Positions 51,187-60,519 of a stretch of 64,000 nucleotides of DNA are shown here, piece by piece (the stretch's first letter is position 1; the number at the start of each line of letters is the position of its first letter). This DNA comes from Corynebacterium afermentans subsp. lipophilum (GTDB lineage Bacteria > Actinomycetota > Actinomycetes > Mycobacteriales > Mycobacteriaceae), in the NCBI RefSeq assembly GCF_030408375.1, contig NZ_CP046530.1:248001-312000 (forward strand), read 5' to 3'. The notes under the pieces are model-generated. The model was given only the letters and a program-made list of their open reading frames with translations, ran no database searches and was not told the origin of the DNA. Made by a program: the position numbers and the translations under genes.

Positions 51187-51992
51187 TTGGCGGACGTTTC
51201 GTTCTCGAGAGGGTTCGTATGGGCGGTGCGGGCGAAGGCCATGCGGGACAGCGGGCCGTCGATAATCGCCCAAAGCCCCACGGCTGTCAGCGCGGTGAGC
51301 AGCACGTACATCACCGGCACGCTGTGGGGTGCGACAAGCACCGCAACGGCGTTGAGCCCGACGTGGCACACAACCGCCAGCGCCCAGAGCTGCCAACGGC
51401 GCTCACGCACCGCGCGCAACACGATCAGTGTGAACACGACGTGTGCGGCGATTGCGAGCGCGCGCTCGTACCAGCTTGTGGCGATCATGCCGACTCCGAT
51501 GTTCTGCAGCGCCTCAATCTGTTCGGCGATGGCTTGTGCGGTGGCAGGGTCGTCGTTCCCAGTGGCCTGCGCCTTGATCGCGTCGCCGGTGGTCAGCAGC
51601 ATGATGTTGCCAGCAAACAGGTTGGTGAAGAGTAGCAGCGCTTCTATGCCGCCGTGGCCCAGGCCGAAGCCGACGCCGTCGTTCCACTCGCGGGTGTTCT
51701 TGTCCCAGAAACGCAGCACGATCCAGCGGGCGGTCTCCTCGAACAGGCCGGAGGTGACCAGGAACAGTGCAGTGGTCAGGGCGGTAGCCGCCGTTGGATC
51801 GAAGGTTTTGTTGAAGAGGAACTGCAGCGGGATCACCAACGCGAACCTGGCTACCTGGGACAACGGGAACGCCAGCGCGCCCCAGCCGAGCGAGGCCCAG
51901 TTGAAGCCGAAGTTGCGCTTCCCAACGAACCACGCGGCAACCACCAGGGCGATCATGCCTATGAACTGCAGAATGAGAAGGCCCAATGTCAT
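51183..51992 (-). CDS. YhfC-family intramembrane protease homologue
   Basis: 269 residues from the ATG at 51992. About seven membrane helices. The candidate active-site motifs are SGLFEETARWIVLRF (Glu-Glu) and GFGLGHGGIEALLL (His and Glu), with a later AIAAHVVFTLIV and VVCHVGLNAVAV; this series fits the YhfC family, related to CPBP glutamic proteases. Substrate unknown. It lies directly upstream of menE and overlaps it by 4 nt (GTGA). Confidence 0.82.
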   Translation of the reverse strand: MTLGLLILQFIGMIALVVAAWFVGKRNFGFNWASLGWGALAFPLSQVARFALVIPLQFLFNKTFDPTAATALTTALFLVTSGLFEETARWIVLRFWDKNTREWNDGVGFGLGHGGIEALLLFTNLFAGNIMLLTTGDAIKAQATGNDDPATAQAIAEQIEALQNIGVGMIATSWYERALAIAAHVVFTLIVLRAVRERRWQLWALAVVCHVGLNAVAVLVAPHSVPVMYVLLTALTAVGLWAIIDGPLSRMAFARTAHTNPLENETSAK

Positions 51993-52102
51993 GGCCCCGA
52001 CGATACCGCTGCGGTCGCGGCGCGGCGGAACGGGTGTTAATGACGAAGTCGACTTTGTAGTCACCTGTAACGCAGGTCTCACTCTTCACCGATTACATAG
52101 AC

Positions 52103-53092
52103 ATGAGGAAGATCATCGCACCGGCCGTCGCTGCGGCGACCGCCCTTTCACTCACTGTCCCTGTCACTGCTACCGCCGCCACCTTGACTCCGTTTACCAA
52201 GGACGGCACCAACTACTGCCGCGTCACGCTCAACGACGTCGAGCGCGGCCCCGCCAACCAAGCCGAGCGCGCCGCGAAAACGCTCACGCACGGCATGTAC
52301 GCCACCTCGGTCACCGAGGCGTTCGAGGCGACGTTCCCAGAGCTGAAGAAGCTTGGCGACGATTACGTGGCTGACCCGGCCGTCATCAAGCATCTGCACC
52401 TGCTGCTGGACGACAAAATGTCCCAGGAAGATGTCCGCGCCGACGCCCGCGCCACCGCGAAAGAGAAGCTGGCGCCGCTTGGCCTGCACACCACCGACGC
52501 CGACTTCTACCTGGACATGAAGGAAATCTCCCAGGTGCCGCTCAGCCCCGCGGCCAAGGCGCTCAAAGGCACCGCCGACTGGTTCGTGGGCATCGACGGC
52601 GGGGTACCCAAAATGCAGCCGCTTGGGGACGACTACGCGTTCGGCCGCAACGGCGACAACACCGCACGTTGGCTGCGCCACGTAGAAGACTGGCAGCGCA
52701 GCGAGTTCGCCCGGAACATGACAAAGACCTACTTCGCCCAGGTGCAGGACACACTCGAGAGCTCGTACTACTACCCACTCGAGGAGTCCAAGACCTGCCA
52801 CGACGGCACCAGCCACGTCATCTTCCCCACGCAGGATCTAAAGCTGCCGAAGGCGCCGGAACTGGCCAACGCCGACTTGGGCGATACCGCGCCTGAGCCG
52901 GATCCAGCCCCGAAAGACCCGGAAGAGAAGCCGGACACCGAGGCCCCGGAGACCTTCGACGCGAAGCTGGCCAAGATCTTGGGCATCGTCGCCGCGGTGT
53001 TGACGGCACTGGGCGCGCTGTTCGGCCTGCTGCAGAACATGGGCGTCAAGGGCCTGCCTGCCATTCCTCAGATCCCGGGGTTGACCAAGTAG
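52103..53092 (+). CDS. Secreted protein with C-terminal membrane anchor, unknown function
   Basis: 329 residues. Signal peptide MRKIIAPAVAAATALSLTVP with cleavage near ATAATL. The mature domain (about 28-250) is mostly helical and acidic, with two cysteines (NYCRVTL; SKTCHDG) that may pair. A Pro/Glu/Asp linker (EPDPAPKDPEEKPDTEAPE) leads to a hydrophobic segment (LGIVAAVLTALGALFGLLQNM) and a short tail. The layout is that of a protein displayed on the cell surface. No family recognised. Confidence 0.78.
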   Translation: MRKIIAPAVAAATALSLTVPVTATAATLTPFTKDGTNYCRVTLNDVERGPANQAERAAKTLTHGMYATSVTEAFEATFPELKKLGDDYVADPAVIKHLHLLLDDKMSQEDVRADARATAKEKLAPLGLHTTDADFYLDMKEISQVPLSPAAKALKGTADWFVGIDGGVPKMQPLGDDYAFGRNGDNTARWLRHVEDWQRSEFARNMTKTYFAQVQDTLESSYYYPLEESKTCHDGTSHVIFPTQDLKLPKAPELANADLGDTAPEPDPAPKDPEEKPDTEAPETFDAKLAKILGIVAAVLTALGALFGLLQNMGVKGLPAIPQIPGLTK

Positions 53093-53093
53093 G

Positions 53094-53109
53094 TCCTCCT
53101 CGAGGAGGA
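53094..53109. terminator. 16-bp palindrome after the secreted-protein gene
   Basis: TCCTCCTCGAGGAGGA is a perfect palindrome directly after the stop codon (53090-53092). There is no T-tract, so a terminator role is only suggested by position. Confidence 0.35.
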
Positions 53110-53145
53110 GGTGGGGGCGCGGAGCCGCGAATAAGCTAGGCGCCC

Positions 53146-54258
53146 GTGCATATCAAACCGGGCGACGCGGTGCTCGCGGTGGCTATGGCGGTGCTCGCCG
53201 CTTTCTACACCGTGAGCGCGATCGGTGACCCCACCAACGCTTACGGTTGGGTGCAGGCCGTGTTGTCCTGGGGATTTGCGGCCTTTTTCGGTGTGCTGAC
53301 CAGCCGGCCGAAAACCTCTGCCGCGGCACTAGTTGCGCTGAACGTGGTCTGGGCGGCGGCGTGGTTGGCAGCGCCGGTAAACATCGGCTACACCTTGTGG
53401 GTCCTCGCGGTGCCCGTGGCCGTGTTTGTGGCCAGCCGTTACGCGGACAAACGCTTCGCGCTGGGGGTGCTGGCGGCTGCGTGCGCGTGGGCGTTTGTGT
53501 CGCCGTTTATGTGGACATGGGATGAGCACTTCGTGCTGTTTTACCGCCAGGGCTCCGACAGGGCGGTCTCATTGGGACTGCACTGGGCGGTCGCAGCGGT
53601 GGCGTACCTGTTGGGCGCGAACCTTGCGGCCGAGCACGACGCCCGTGCCCGCGAAGCGGAGGCGAAAGAGACCCGTCGCGCCGCCGCCCGCCAGCAGGAG
53701 CGCCAAGATATCGCGCGCGAAATCCACGACGTGCTCGGGCACTCGCTCACTTTGATAAAGGCGCAGGCGAACGCCGGGTTGGCATCCGGCCGCGAGCGAG
53801 AGGCGCTGCGGCAGATCAACGCGGCTGCGGGGGAGTCGTTGGCAGAGATACGCATGCTGGTTCGGGGCCTGCGCGACAGCGACCTTGGGTTCGCGCCGGT
53901 GGCGGGGGTGGGCGACGTGCCTGCGCTGGTGCAGCGTTTCCGCGCTGCGGGACTTGAGGTCACACTTGATGCCATGCCTATCGACGTCCCACCGGTCACC
54001 TCCCACGCCATCCACCGTATTGTCGCCGAGGCATTGACCAACGCCACACGCCACCAGATAGACCCGCAGGTGGATGTGCGGATTGCGGGTGGCAACCCCG
54101 TCGTGGTGGAGGTGGCTTCTACCGGTCGGGTGCGCCCGCAGCCGGGCACCGGCGTGGGGCTGGAGGGGTTGCGAGAACGCGCTATAAGTGCCGGAGGCAC
54201 GCTCGAAACGTCGCTGACAGGCCAGACGTTTACGGTTAGGGCGGAGCTGGCCGCATGA
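53146..54258 (+). CDS. Sensor histidine kinase (NarL-system type, HisKA_3)
   Basis: 370 residues, GTG start. Five or so membrane helices (residues 5-155) with short loops, then the dimerisation domain with His in QDIAREIHDVLGHSLTLIKAQANAG, and a compact HATPase (NATRHQIDPQVDVRI; GTGVGLEGLRERA). The small, loop-poor membrane domain suits intramembrane sensing kinases that control ABC exporters, which matches the ABC genes downstream. Overlaps the regulator gene by 4 nt. Confidence 0.93.
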   Translation: MHIKPGDAVLAVAMAVLAAFYTVSAIGDPTNAYGWVQAVLSWGFAAFFGVLTSRPKTSAAALVALNVVWAAAWLAAPVNIGYTLWVLAVPVAVFVASRYADKRFALGVLAAACAWAFVSPFMWTWDEHFVLFYRQGSDRAVSLGLHWAVAAVAYLLGANLAAEHDARAREAEAKETRRAAARQQERQDIAREIHDVLGHSLTLIKAQANAGLASGREREALRQINAAAGESLAEIRMLVRGLRDSDLGFAPVAGVGDVPALVQRFRAAGLEVTLDAMPIDVPPVTSHAIHRIVAEALTNATRHQIDPQVDVRIAGGNPVVVEVASTGRVRPQPGTGVGLEGLRERAISAGGTLETSLTGQTFTVRAELAA

Positions 54259-54893
54259 TCAAGATCCTGCTCGCAGATGACCAACCGCTGTTGCTGAGCG
54301 CCCTGGAGACGATCCTGGGAGCCCAGACGGACCTCACCGTGGCGGCCACCGCCGCCAACGGAGCGGAAGCGGTTGAGAAGGCCCGGGCGCACCGCATCGA
54401 CGTGGCAGTGCTGGATATCCGCATGCCGGTGTTGGACGGTATCGCCGCAGCCAGGCAGATCATGGAGCTCGGCCCGAAAGTGATCATGCTGACCACCTTC
54501 GACGACGACGCCCTCGTCCGCGCCGCCATCGACGCCGGTGTGGATGGATTCCTGCTCAAAGACGCCGAGCCGGAGGTGCTCGCCGGTGCCGTGCGCGCCG
54601 TCGCCCGTGGTGAATCCGTGCTGGCGCCCGGCGTGACCGGGCGGGTGATGGCATGGGTGCGTGGAAGCACGGGCTCCACCGAGGCGGCTGCAGAGTTGGA
54701 GGGGCTTACTTCTCGGGAGCTGGAGGTGCTGGCGGAGATCGGCCGCGGCGCTACCAACGCCGAGATCGCACGGACACTGTTCATCGCGGAGACTACGGTG
54801 AAAACGCACGTGTCCAGCCTGCTTACCAAGCTCGGGGTGCGCGACCGGGTGGCGCTGGCGCTGACGGCGCAGCGCGCCGGGCTCTCCTCCTAG
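54255..54893 (+). CDS. Response regulator (LuxR/NarL family)
   Basis: 212 residues. Receiver with Asp8/Asp9 (LLADDQP), phospho-acceptor Asp54 (VAVLDIRMP) and Lys in FLLKDAEP; C-terminal LuxR-type HTH: LTSRELEVLAEIGRGATNAEIARTLFIAETTVKTHVSSLL. Partner of the kinase just upstream; likely controls the ABC transporter that follows 66 nt downstream. Confidence 0.95.
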   Translation: MIKILLADDQPLLLSALETILGAQTDLTVAATAANGAEAVEKARAHRIDVAVLDIRMPVLDGIAAARQIMELGPKVIMLTTFDDDALVRAAIDAGVDGFLLKDAEPEVLAGAVRAVARGESVLAPGVTGRVMAWVRGSTGSTEAAAELEGLTSRELEVLAEIGRGATNAEIARTLFIAETTVKTHVSSLLTKLGVRDRVALALTAQRAGLSS

Positions 54894-54959
54894 GGGAGGA
54901 TGCGGAATTGGTCCCGTCGGCCGATCCGCTTGGAATCCAGCGGCGGAACAATCGGGTGC

Positions 54960-55661
54960 ATGACTGCAACGCAACTCGCCTGCCGCTTCGTGGCCGTGTC
55001 CTTCGGCGGCCACCAGGTGCTGCGCGACATCACGCTGACTACCACCCCCGGGCGCGTCCACGCCTTACTCGGGCCAAACGGCGCAGGTAAATCGACCTTG
55101 ATGTCGGTGCTGCTGGGCCTTTTCACCCCCGATGCTGGAGAGGTCACGCTAATGGGCCGCCCGTTCGAGCGGGCTGCGCTGCACCACGTAGGCGCCTCCA
55201 TCAACGACCCGGCCTTCTACGCGCACTTGAGCGCGCGAAATAACCTGCGGGTGCACACCGCGCTGTTGGGCCTGCCGGATGCGGAAGCGGACCGGGTGCT
55301 TGAACTTGTCGGCCTCGCTGGGGCAGGACGCAAGAAGGCGGGCAGCTTCTCCACCGGTATGAAGGGCCGTCTCGCCCTGGCTCAGGCTCTGCTCGGTGAG
55401 CCGGAGGTGCTTATCTTGGACGAGCCGCAAAACGGACTCGACCCTGAGGGCATCGCCCACCTGCGTGCCTACTTACGTGAGTACGCCCGCGCCGGGCGCA
55501 CCGTCCTGGTCAGCTCCCACCAGCTCGGTGAGGTGCTGCACATGGCTGACGACGCCACCGTTATCGCCGGTGGCCGCGTCCGCTTCACCGGTGAACTCGC
55601 ACAGCTTGGGCCAAACCTGGAAGAGTCCTTCTTCCGCCTCACCTCGGGGGTGGACGTCTGA
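54960..55661 (+). CDS. ABC transporter ATP-binding protein (drug/bacteriocin export type)
   Basis: 233 residues from the ATG at 54960. Walker A GPNGAGKST, signature FSTGMKGRLALAQ (instead of LSGGQ), Walker B VLILDEPQNGLDPEG and VLVSSHQLGEV. This is the BcrA/NatA-type group, used for antibiotic self-protection or lipid-targeted antibiotic resistance. The stop overlaps the permease ATG. Confidence 0.92.
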   Translation: MTATQLACRFVAVSFGGHQVLRDITLTTTPGRVHALLGPNGAGKSTLMSVLLGLFTPDAGEVTLMGRPFERAALHHVGASINDPAFYAHLSARNNLRVHTALLGLPDAEADRVLELVGLAGAGRKKAGSFSTGMKGRLALAQALLGEPEVLILDEPQNGLDPEGIAHLRAYLREYARAGRTVLVSSHQLGEVLHMADDATVIAGGRVRFTGELAQLGPNLEESFFRLTSGVDV

Positions 55662-57076
55662 TGGCAGCGTTGCGCGCCGAATGGATCCGCGCCCGTGGCT
55701 CCACGCTGTGGTGGCTCGCCAGCGCCGGGCTGTTAGTCGGCCTTGTGCTGACCGCGTTTTCCCTGATGGGGAGAGTAAAAGACGCGTCCGATCTGCTCCA
55801 TCCCCAGGGCGTGCTTCTGACCGGCATGTCCGCGCCAATCGCCGCGATCTTTGCAGGTGTTGCCGAACACCGCGAGCGCGACGCCCGCTCCGGCGGCACG
55901 CTGTGGCGCCCCGCCGCACCCTTAGCCGTCCGGGCGGCCCGCCTGGTGGTGGTCTGGGTGGCGTTGGCGGTATTTGTGATCCTCGACGTCGCGGTGCCGC
56001 TTGCGGTGACGGTTGCGTTCGGGGTGGACGGTGCCGGCTGGGTCGCGCTCGTCGGCCTGTTCATTTTGCTCGGCATGCTCGGCCCAGCAGGCTTAGCTGC
56101 GGCTGCAACCCGCCGCGTTGGGTTGCTTCCCACGCTCTTGGCCGCATTCGCCTTCACCATCGAGTTGGGGTACTTCGCTGAGCGCGACTGGTGGTGGGCC
56201 AACCCCGGCGCCTGGCCCGCCCGCCTGGCTCTGCCGTCGTTGGGGTTGCACTTCAACCTGCTTCCGCTCGAGCCGGATTCGCCACTAGTCGGCGAGTCTC
56301 CCTTGCCCGCTCTCGCCCTCACCCTCCTGTTGGCCGCTGTCGGTTTCGCCGCCGGCGCGCTCACCCCGCGGCGTACGAGGCCCGTTCTGAAGCGCCGCAC
56401 CACTCACGAAGTGGCTGCTCCCGCTGCTGCTGGGCCAGCCATACCGCGGCCCGCGCGCACCGGGTTTCTGTCCGCGTGGAAGGGGGTTGCGAGGGCGGGG
56501 CGGATGCCGTCGTTAAGCATGGTGCTTGTGCTGACCGCTCTGGTGCTTCTCTTTGCCACCCGGTATCCGGAAGATGTGCGCCAAGCGCTTTTCGCGTACG
56601 CAATCCTCCCGGTCGGCGCGGGCGTGTTGCCCACGCTAGTGTGGCCGCGGATCCGCCCGGCATGGGCACTGATGCAAGTGGAGCACCCGCGAGTTGGTGC
56701 CGCGTTGATGGCCTGGTTTACCAGCATTGTTGCGCTTGTATGCCTGTTCGCAGGTGTCGTGACGTCAAGCGCGAGGTTCGGCGCGCTTTCCCTTGTAGCC
56801 GGTACCGTTCTTGTCCTCGCGGCGTTAGCTGTGACCGTGCGCTTCGGCGTGATGTGGACGTTGGCTGCGACCGTTTTGGTCACGATTGTTTCCGCCACGA
56901 TCGGCGGCGACGTGTTGGCGGAGTCCTTCCTGTGGATCGCCGCCGTGCCCGCTTGGCCGGTGACAGCTACCGGCCCGCGCGTCTGGGTCGCGCTAGCGGT
57001 TGGCGCGGTCCTATTAGCCGCGCTGGTGGCTGAGCTGCACCGGGGACTGCGGGGGATACGCCCGGTCCGTCGCTGA
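55661..57076 (+). CDS. ABC-2 type transporter permease, double-length
   Basis: 471 residues with about twelve helices, twice the usual six; the two halves (about 1-230 and 265-471) both begin with a polar segment then a membrane helix (MAALRAEWIRARGSTLWWLA; RTGFLSAWKGVARAGRMPSL), so it looks like a fusion of two permease domains. It forms the transporter with the ATPase encoded upstream, under control of the two-component system. Substrate unknown, possibly a membrane-active peptide or antibiotic. Confidence 0.87.
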   Translation: MAALRAEWIRARGSTLWWLASAGLLVGLVLTAFSLMGRVKDASDLLHPQGVLLTGMSAPIAAIFAGVAEHRERDARSGGTLWRPAAPLAVRAARLVVVWVALAVFVILDVAVPLAVTVAFGVDGAGWVALVGLFILLGMLGPAGLAAAATRRVGLLPTLLAAFAFTIELGYFAERDWWWANPGAWPARLALPSLGLHFNLLPLEPDSPLVGESPLPALALTLLLAAVGFAAGALTPRRTRPVLKRRTTHEVAAPAAAGPAIPRPARTGFLSAWKGVARAGRMPSLSMVLVLTALVLLFATRYPEDVRQALFAYAILPVGAGVLPTLVWPRIRPAWALMQVEHPRVGAALMAWFTSIVALVCLFAGVVTSSARFGALSLVAGTVLVLAALAVTVRFGVMWTLAATVLVTIVSATIGGDVLAESFLWIAAVPAWPVTATGPRVWVALAVGAVLLAALVAELHRGLRGIRPVRR

Positions 57077-57082
57077 TCCGTG

Positions 57083-58069
57083 CTAGCCGGCGCGGTTCAA
57101 CGGCCCCTCCGCGTGGTAGCGCCCGGTGGGGGCGTTGTAGGTGGCGCGCTCGCGGGAGTCGTTGATGGCAAAGTGCCACGTGCCGCCGTTATCGCAGGTG
57201 CCTTCCGTGATGGTCTCGCGGAAACCGTCCTGGATCTCCTCACCGGCGGAGGCGTGCACCGGCTCGAGGAGGCCGGCGCAGCCGAGGTCCGGGTAGGTCA
57301 CCGGGATGCGACCGCCGCGGTCGCGGGTGCCGAACTGCACGCGGTAGGACTGCCCGTTGAGCTCCGGGATGTCGGAGACTTGCTTCATGGAGCCCTCGCG
57401 CGGAACGGTCAGCGGGTCCTGCTGGTCCCGCTCCGCCAGCTGCGTGGCGTCTGTGGTCGGGGTCCAGTGGATCAGGGTCGCATCGTCCAGCGGGTTGCCC
57501 ACGACGGTCTCCTCCGGGCCGTAGACCTTGACCAAGCGGTTGCCGTGCAGCTCGAACTGGGTCGCGGTCAGCCGCGCGCCGTCCGACTCGTACTGCGTCA
57601 GTCCCGGCTGTATACCGGCGGTGAACACGGTGGGGTAGGTGTCGGCGGCGTCATCGACCAGGTAGTCGGTGGTGGCCGTGAGTGTGCCGTCGACAAGCTG
57701 CAGCACGCGCACCGGCGCCGGGCCCTGCTTGCCGGCACGCAGGAGCAGTTCGAGCTCGGTGTCGCCGTCGACGTCGACGAGGTCGTAGGTGAAGGTGCCG
57801 TCCAGGCCCTCGATGTCAGCGAAGTATTGCGCTGGGTCCGCGAGCGCCGCGGCGTAGGCGTCGCGCGAGGAGGCTAGCGGTGCGGGGAGGTTCTCTTGCT
57901 CCGCCACCGGCGCGACGGTGTCGGCAGCGGCAGCGTCATCGGCGGGCGGCGGCACCTCCTCTTCGGAGGCGGCGTCAGCGGTGGTCGGGGTGTCTGGAAT
58001 GTTTCCGTCGCACGCGGCCAGAGTCAGCGAGGCGGCGACGATTGTTGCTGTCATCGTGCGTCTCAACAT
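57083..58069 (-). CDS. Secreted lipoprotein, unknown function
   Basis: 328 residues. The lipobox LTLAACDG gives Cys20. A Thr/Ala/Glu/Pro-rich linker (about 25-60) follows. The folded part contains LVDVDGDTELELLLRA, a calcium-binding-loop-like DxDGDxE motif found in many FG-GAP or integrin-like lipoproteins, and ends in a region with two cysteines (DLGCAGLLEP; EGTCDNGGTWHFA). It is convergent with the permease gene and divergent from the amidohydrolase gene. Confidence 0.8.
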   Translation of the reverse strand: MLRRTMTATIVAASLTLAACDGNIPDTPTTADAASEEEVPPPADDAAAADTVAPVAEQENLPAPLASSRDAYAAALADPAQYFADIEGLDGTFTYDLVDVDGDTELELLLRAGKQGPAPVRVLQLVDGTLTATTDYLVDDAADTYPTVFTAGIQPGLTQYESDGARLTATQFELHGNRLVKVYGPEETVVGNPLDDATLIHWTPTTDATQLAERDQQDPLTVPREGSMKQVSDIPELNGQSYRVQFGTRDRGGRIPVTYPDLGCAGLLEPVHASAGEEIQDGFRETITEGTCDNGGTWHFAINDSRERATYNAPTGRYHAEGPLNRAG

Positions 58070-58219
58070 GGCCGGAGCGTAACCCGTAGACCTTGCGGAG
58101 CCCTGAAAATTCCGTACAGGTGTATGGCAGTAGAAGGGGAATTGGCTCTGACGTGGTGGGCGCGGATTTGTTACCGTCGGCCGAAACGCCCTGTTCGACG
58201 AGACTCCTGCTCAGCGCCA

Positions 58220-59590
58220 ATGTCTACTTTCGACCCACCTGCCCGACCGACCGACCCATCCAGCGCGTTCTTGGAGCGCATGGATGACGCTGTCCAGCAT
58301 CGACTCGCGGAGGCGGCGCCGGATTTTGATCTGGAGCTGAGCGGTCCTGAGCACCTGAAGTCCTGGAAGGACGCAGAGGCGCGGGTGGAAGAGGTCCGTG
58401 CCGACCTCGACCACATCGTCCGCGACCTGCACGCTCACCCGGAAGAGGCATTCGAGGAGCACCACGCGCAAGCGGTGATCGCTGAAGTGCTCCAGCGCCG
58501 CGGGTTCCAGGTGGAACGTGGAGCACATGGCGTATCGACGGCACTGCGGGCCGAATGGCACAGCGCCGATTACGACCCAGCGGTGCATCCCACTGTTGCC
58601 GTGTTGGCTGAGTACGACGCGCTACCCGGCATCGGCCACGCCTGCGGGCACAACGTCATTGCGGCGGCCGGGGTGGGCGCGTTTCTCGGCGCCGTTGGAA
58701 GCGGCAGCGGCCGGATCGTGTTTCTTGGCACCCCCGCGGAAGAGGGGCACACAGGCAAGGAATACATGATCCGCGGCCGCATGCTGGACGGCGTCGATTG
58801 CGCAGTGATGATGCACCCGTTTTCCTACGACCTTGTGTCCCACGTGTGGGTGGGCCGCCGCACGTTGACGGCCACGTTCACCGGCGTGCCGGCGCACGCG
58901 TCGATGCAGCCGTACATGGGGCGAAACGCCCTCGACGCGGCGACGCTTGCCTATCAAGCGTGCGGGCTGCTGCGCCAGCAGATGCCGCCTTCGGACAAAT
59001 TGCATGCTGTGATTGCGGACGGGGGAGCCCGCGCGTCGATCATCCCGGAGTCCGCCACCCTGCAGCTGTATGTTCGCTCGCTGTACACAGAGACACTGAT
59101 GGACTTAAGCCAGCGCGTGGAGGACATCCTTCAGGGGGCGGCGTTGATGACGGGCACGGCAGTGGATGCGCAGTGGGACGAACATCCGATGTCGCTGCCC
59201 GTGCGAAACAACGAGACGCTCGCTCGGCGGTGGGGTGCCACGCAAGCGTCCCGTGGAAGAAACGTGTTTCCGGCGGGGACCTTGCCGGATTCGCAAGCCG
59301 CATCGACCGATTTCGGCAACGTGTCCCACCTGGTTCCGGGTATCCATCCTCTGGTGAAAATCGCGCCGGAGGGTACGGCGCTGCACACCACCGATTTCGC
59401 CGCGGCGGCGATCTCGGACCAGGCGTTTGAGGGCGCGTTCGATGCTGCGGTCGGGTTGGCCCAAACCATTGCGGACATCCTCAACGATCCGCAGCTTTTG
59501 ACCGACGCCCAGAAGGAGTTCGAAGCGGCAGGCGGTGCAATTTCAGTGGAGGACTTGCTGGCCGGGGCGACCGAGCAGCAAGACTCCTAG
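58220..59590 (+). CDS. M20-family amidohydrolase
   Basis: 456 residues from the ATG at 58220; the frame continues upstream but into the divergent gene. Metal-binding motifs of M20 amidohydrolases: AEYDALPGIGHACGHNVIAAAG, GTPAEEGHTGKEYMI and MMHPFSYDL, and a lid domain (TATFTGVPAHASMQPYMGRNALDAATLAYQAC). It resembles p-aminobenzoyl-glutamate hydrolase AbgB or the PM20D2 dipeptidase group. The N-terminal 70 residues are an extra helical extension. Tail-to-tail overlap with menB by 4 nt. Confidence 0.88.
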   Translation: MSTFDPPARPTDPSSAFLERMDDAVQHRLAEAAPDFDLELSGPEHLKSWKDAEARVEEVRADLDHIVRDLHAHPEEAFEEHHAQAVIAEVLQRRGFQVERGAHGVSTALRAEWHSADYDPAVHPTVAVLAEYDALPGIGHACGHNVIAAAGVGAFLGAVGSGSGRIVFLGTPAEEGHTGKEYMIRGRMLDGVDCAVMMHPFSYDLVSHVWVGRRTLTATFTGVPAHASMQPYMGRNALDAATLAYQACGLLRQQMPPSDKLHAVIADGGARASIIPESATLQLYVRSLYTETLMDLSQRVEDILQGAALMTGTAVDAQWDEHPMSLPVRNNETLARRWGATQASRGRNVFPAGTLPDSQAASTDFGNVSHLVPGIHPLVKIAPEGTALHTTDFAAAAISDQAFEGAFDAAVGLAQTIADILNDPQLLTDAQKEFEAAGGAISVEDLLAGATEQQDS

Positions 59591-60519
59591 TAGTAGAACG
59601 GGAACTCGTCCCAGCGCGGCGGGCGCTTCTCCAAAAACGAGTCGCGGCCCTCCACAGCCTCGTCGGTCATGTACGCCAGGCGGGTGGCCTCGCCGGCGAA
59701 GACTTGCTGGCCCATCAGACCGTCGTCCACAAGGTTGAACGCGAACTTCAGCATGCGCTGGGCGGTGGGGGACTTGCCGTTGATTTCGCGGGCGACCTGG
59801 ATCGCCTCGTCCTCAAGCGACGCGTGCGAAGCCACGATGTTCACCGCCCCCATGCGCTGCATCTCCTCCGCCGAGTAGGTGCGGCCGAGGAAGAAGATCT
59901 CGCGCGCGAACTTCTGGCCCACCATCTTGGCCAAATACGCCGAGCCGTAGCCGGCGTCGAAGGACCCCACGTCCGCGTCGGTCTGCTTGAAGCGGGCCTC
60001 CTCGCGCGAGGCGATGGTCATGTCGCACACCACGTGCAGCGAATGCCCGCCGCCGGCCGCCCAACCATTGACCACGGCGATGACCACCTTCGGCATCGTG
60101 CGGATCAAACGCTGGACCTCCAGGATGTGCAGGCGCCCGCCCTCGGCCTTCACGCGCGCTTCATCGACGGTCTCCGCCGTCTCGCCGCCCGCGTACTGGT
60201 AGCCGGAGCGGCCGCGGATGCGCTGGTCGCCGCCGGAGCAAAACGCCCAGCCGCCGTCCTTCTCGCTCGGTCCGTTGCCGGTGAGCAACACCACGCCCAC
60301 CGACGGGTCGCACCGGGCGTGGTCGAGCGCCTGGTACAGCTCGTCCACGGTGTGGGGGCGAAACGCGTTGCGCACCTCGGGGCGGTCGAACGCGATGCGC
60401 ACGGTGCCGTCGGCACGCGTGTCGCCCACGTGGCGGTGGTAGGTGATGTCGGTGAAATCGAAGCCCTCGACCTCGCGCCACTGGCTGGGGTCGAAGGGCT
60501 GGGCGGTGGAGTAGCTCAT
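59587..60519 (-). CDS. menB: 1,4-Dihydroxy-2-naphthoyl-CoA synthase
   Basis: 310 residues from the ATG at 60519 (MSYSTAQPFD); an ATG 9 nt upstream is an alternative. Crotonase fold: RIAFDRPEVRNAFRPHTVDEL, the oxyanion hole in WAFCSGGDQRIRG and VNGWAAGGGHSLHVVCDMTIAS, catalytic Asp in DADVGSFDAGYGSAYLA. It closes the naphthoate ring from OSB-CoA, the product of MenE. A DtxR-like box lies about 55 nt upstream, and a relic of its start region is found at 62241-62270. Confidence 0.96.
   Translation of the reverse strand: MSYSTAQPFDPSQWREVEGFDFTDITYHRHVGDTRADGTVRIAFDRPEVRNAFRPHTVDELYQALDHARCDPSVGVVLLTGNGPSEKDGGWAFCSGGDQRIRGRSGYQYAGGETAETVDEARVKAEGGRLHILEVQRLIRTMPKVVIAVVNGWAAGGGHSLHVVCDMTIASREEARFKQTDADVGSFDAGYGSAYLAKMVGQKFAREIFFLGRTYSAEEMQRMGAVNIVASHASLEDEAIQVAREINGKSPTAQRMLKFAFNLVDDGLMGQQVFAGEATRLAYMTDEAVEGRDSFLEKRPPRWDEFPFYY

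Noticed and set aside
50140-52374. Plus-strand open frame of 744 codons over menE and the intramembrane protease gene
   Set aside because: It is the complement of two well-supported genes; its Gly/Ala/Val/Asp-rich product has no motif and no start signal.
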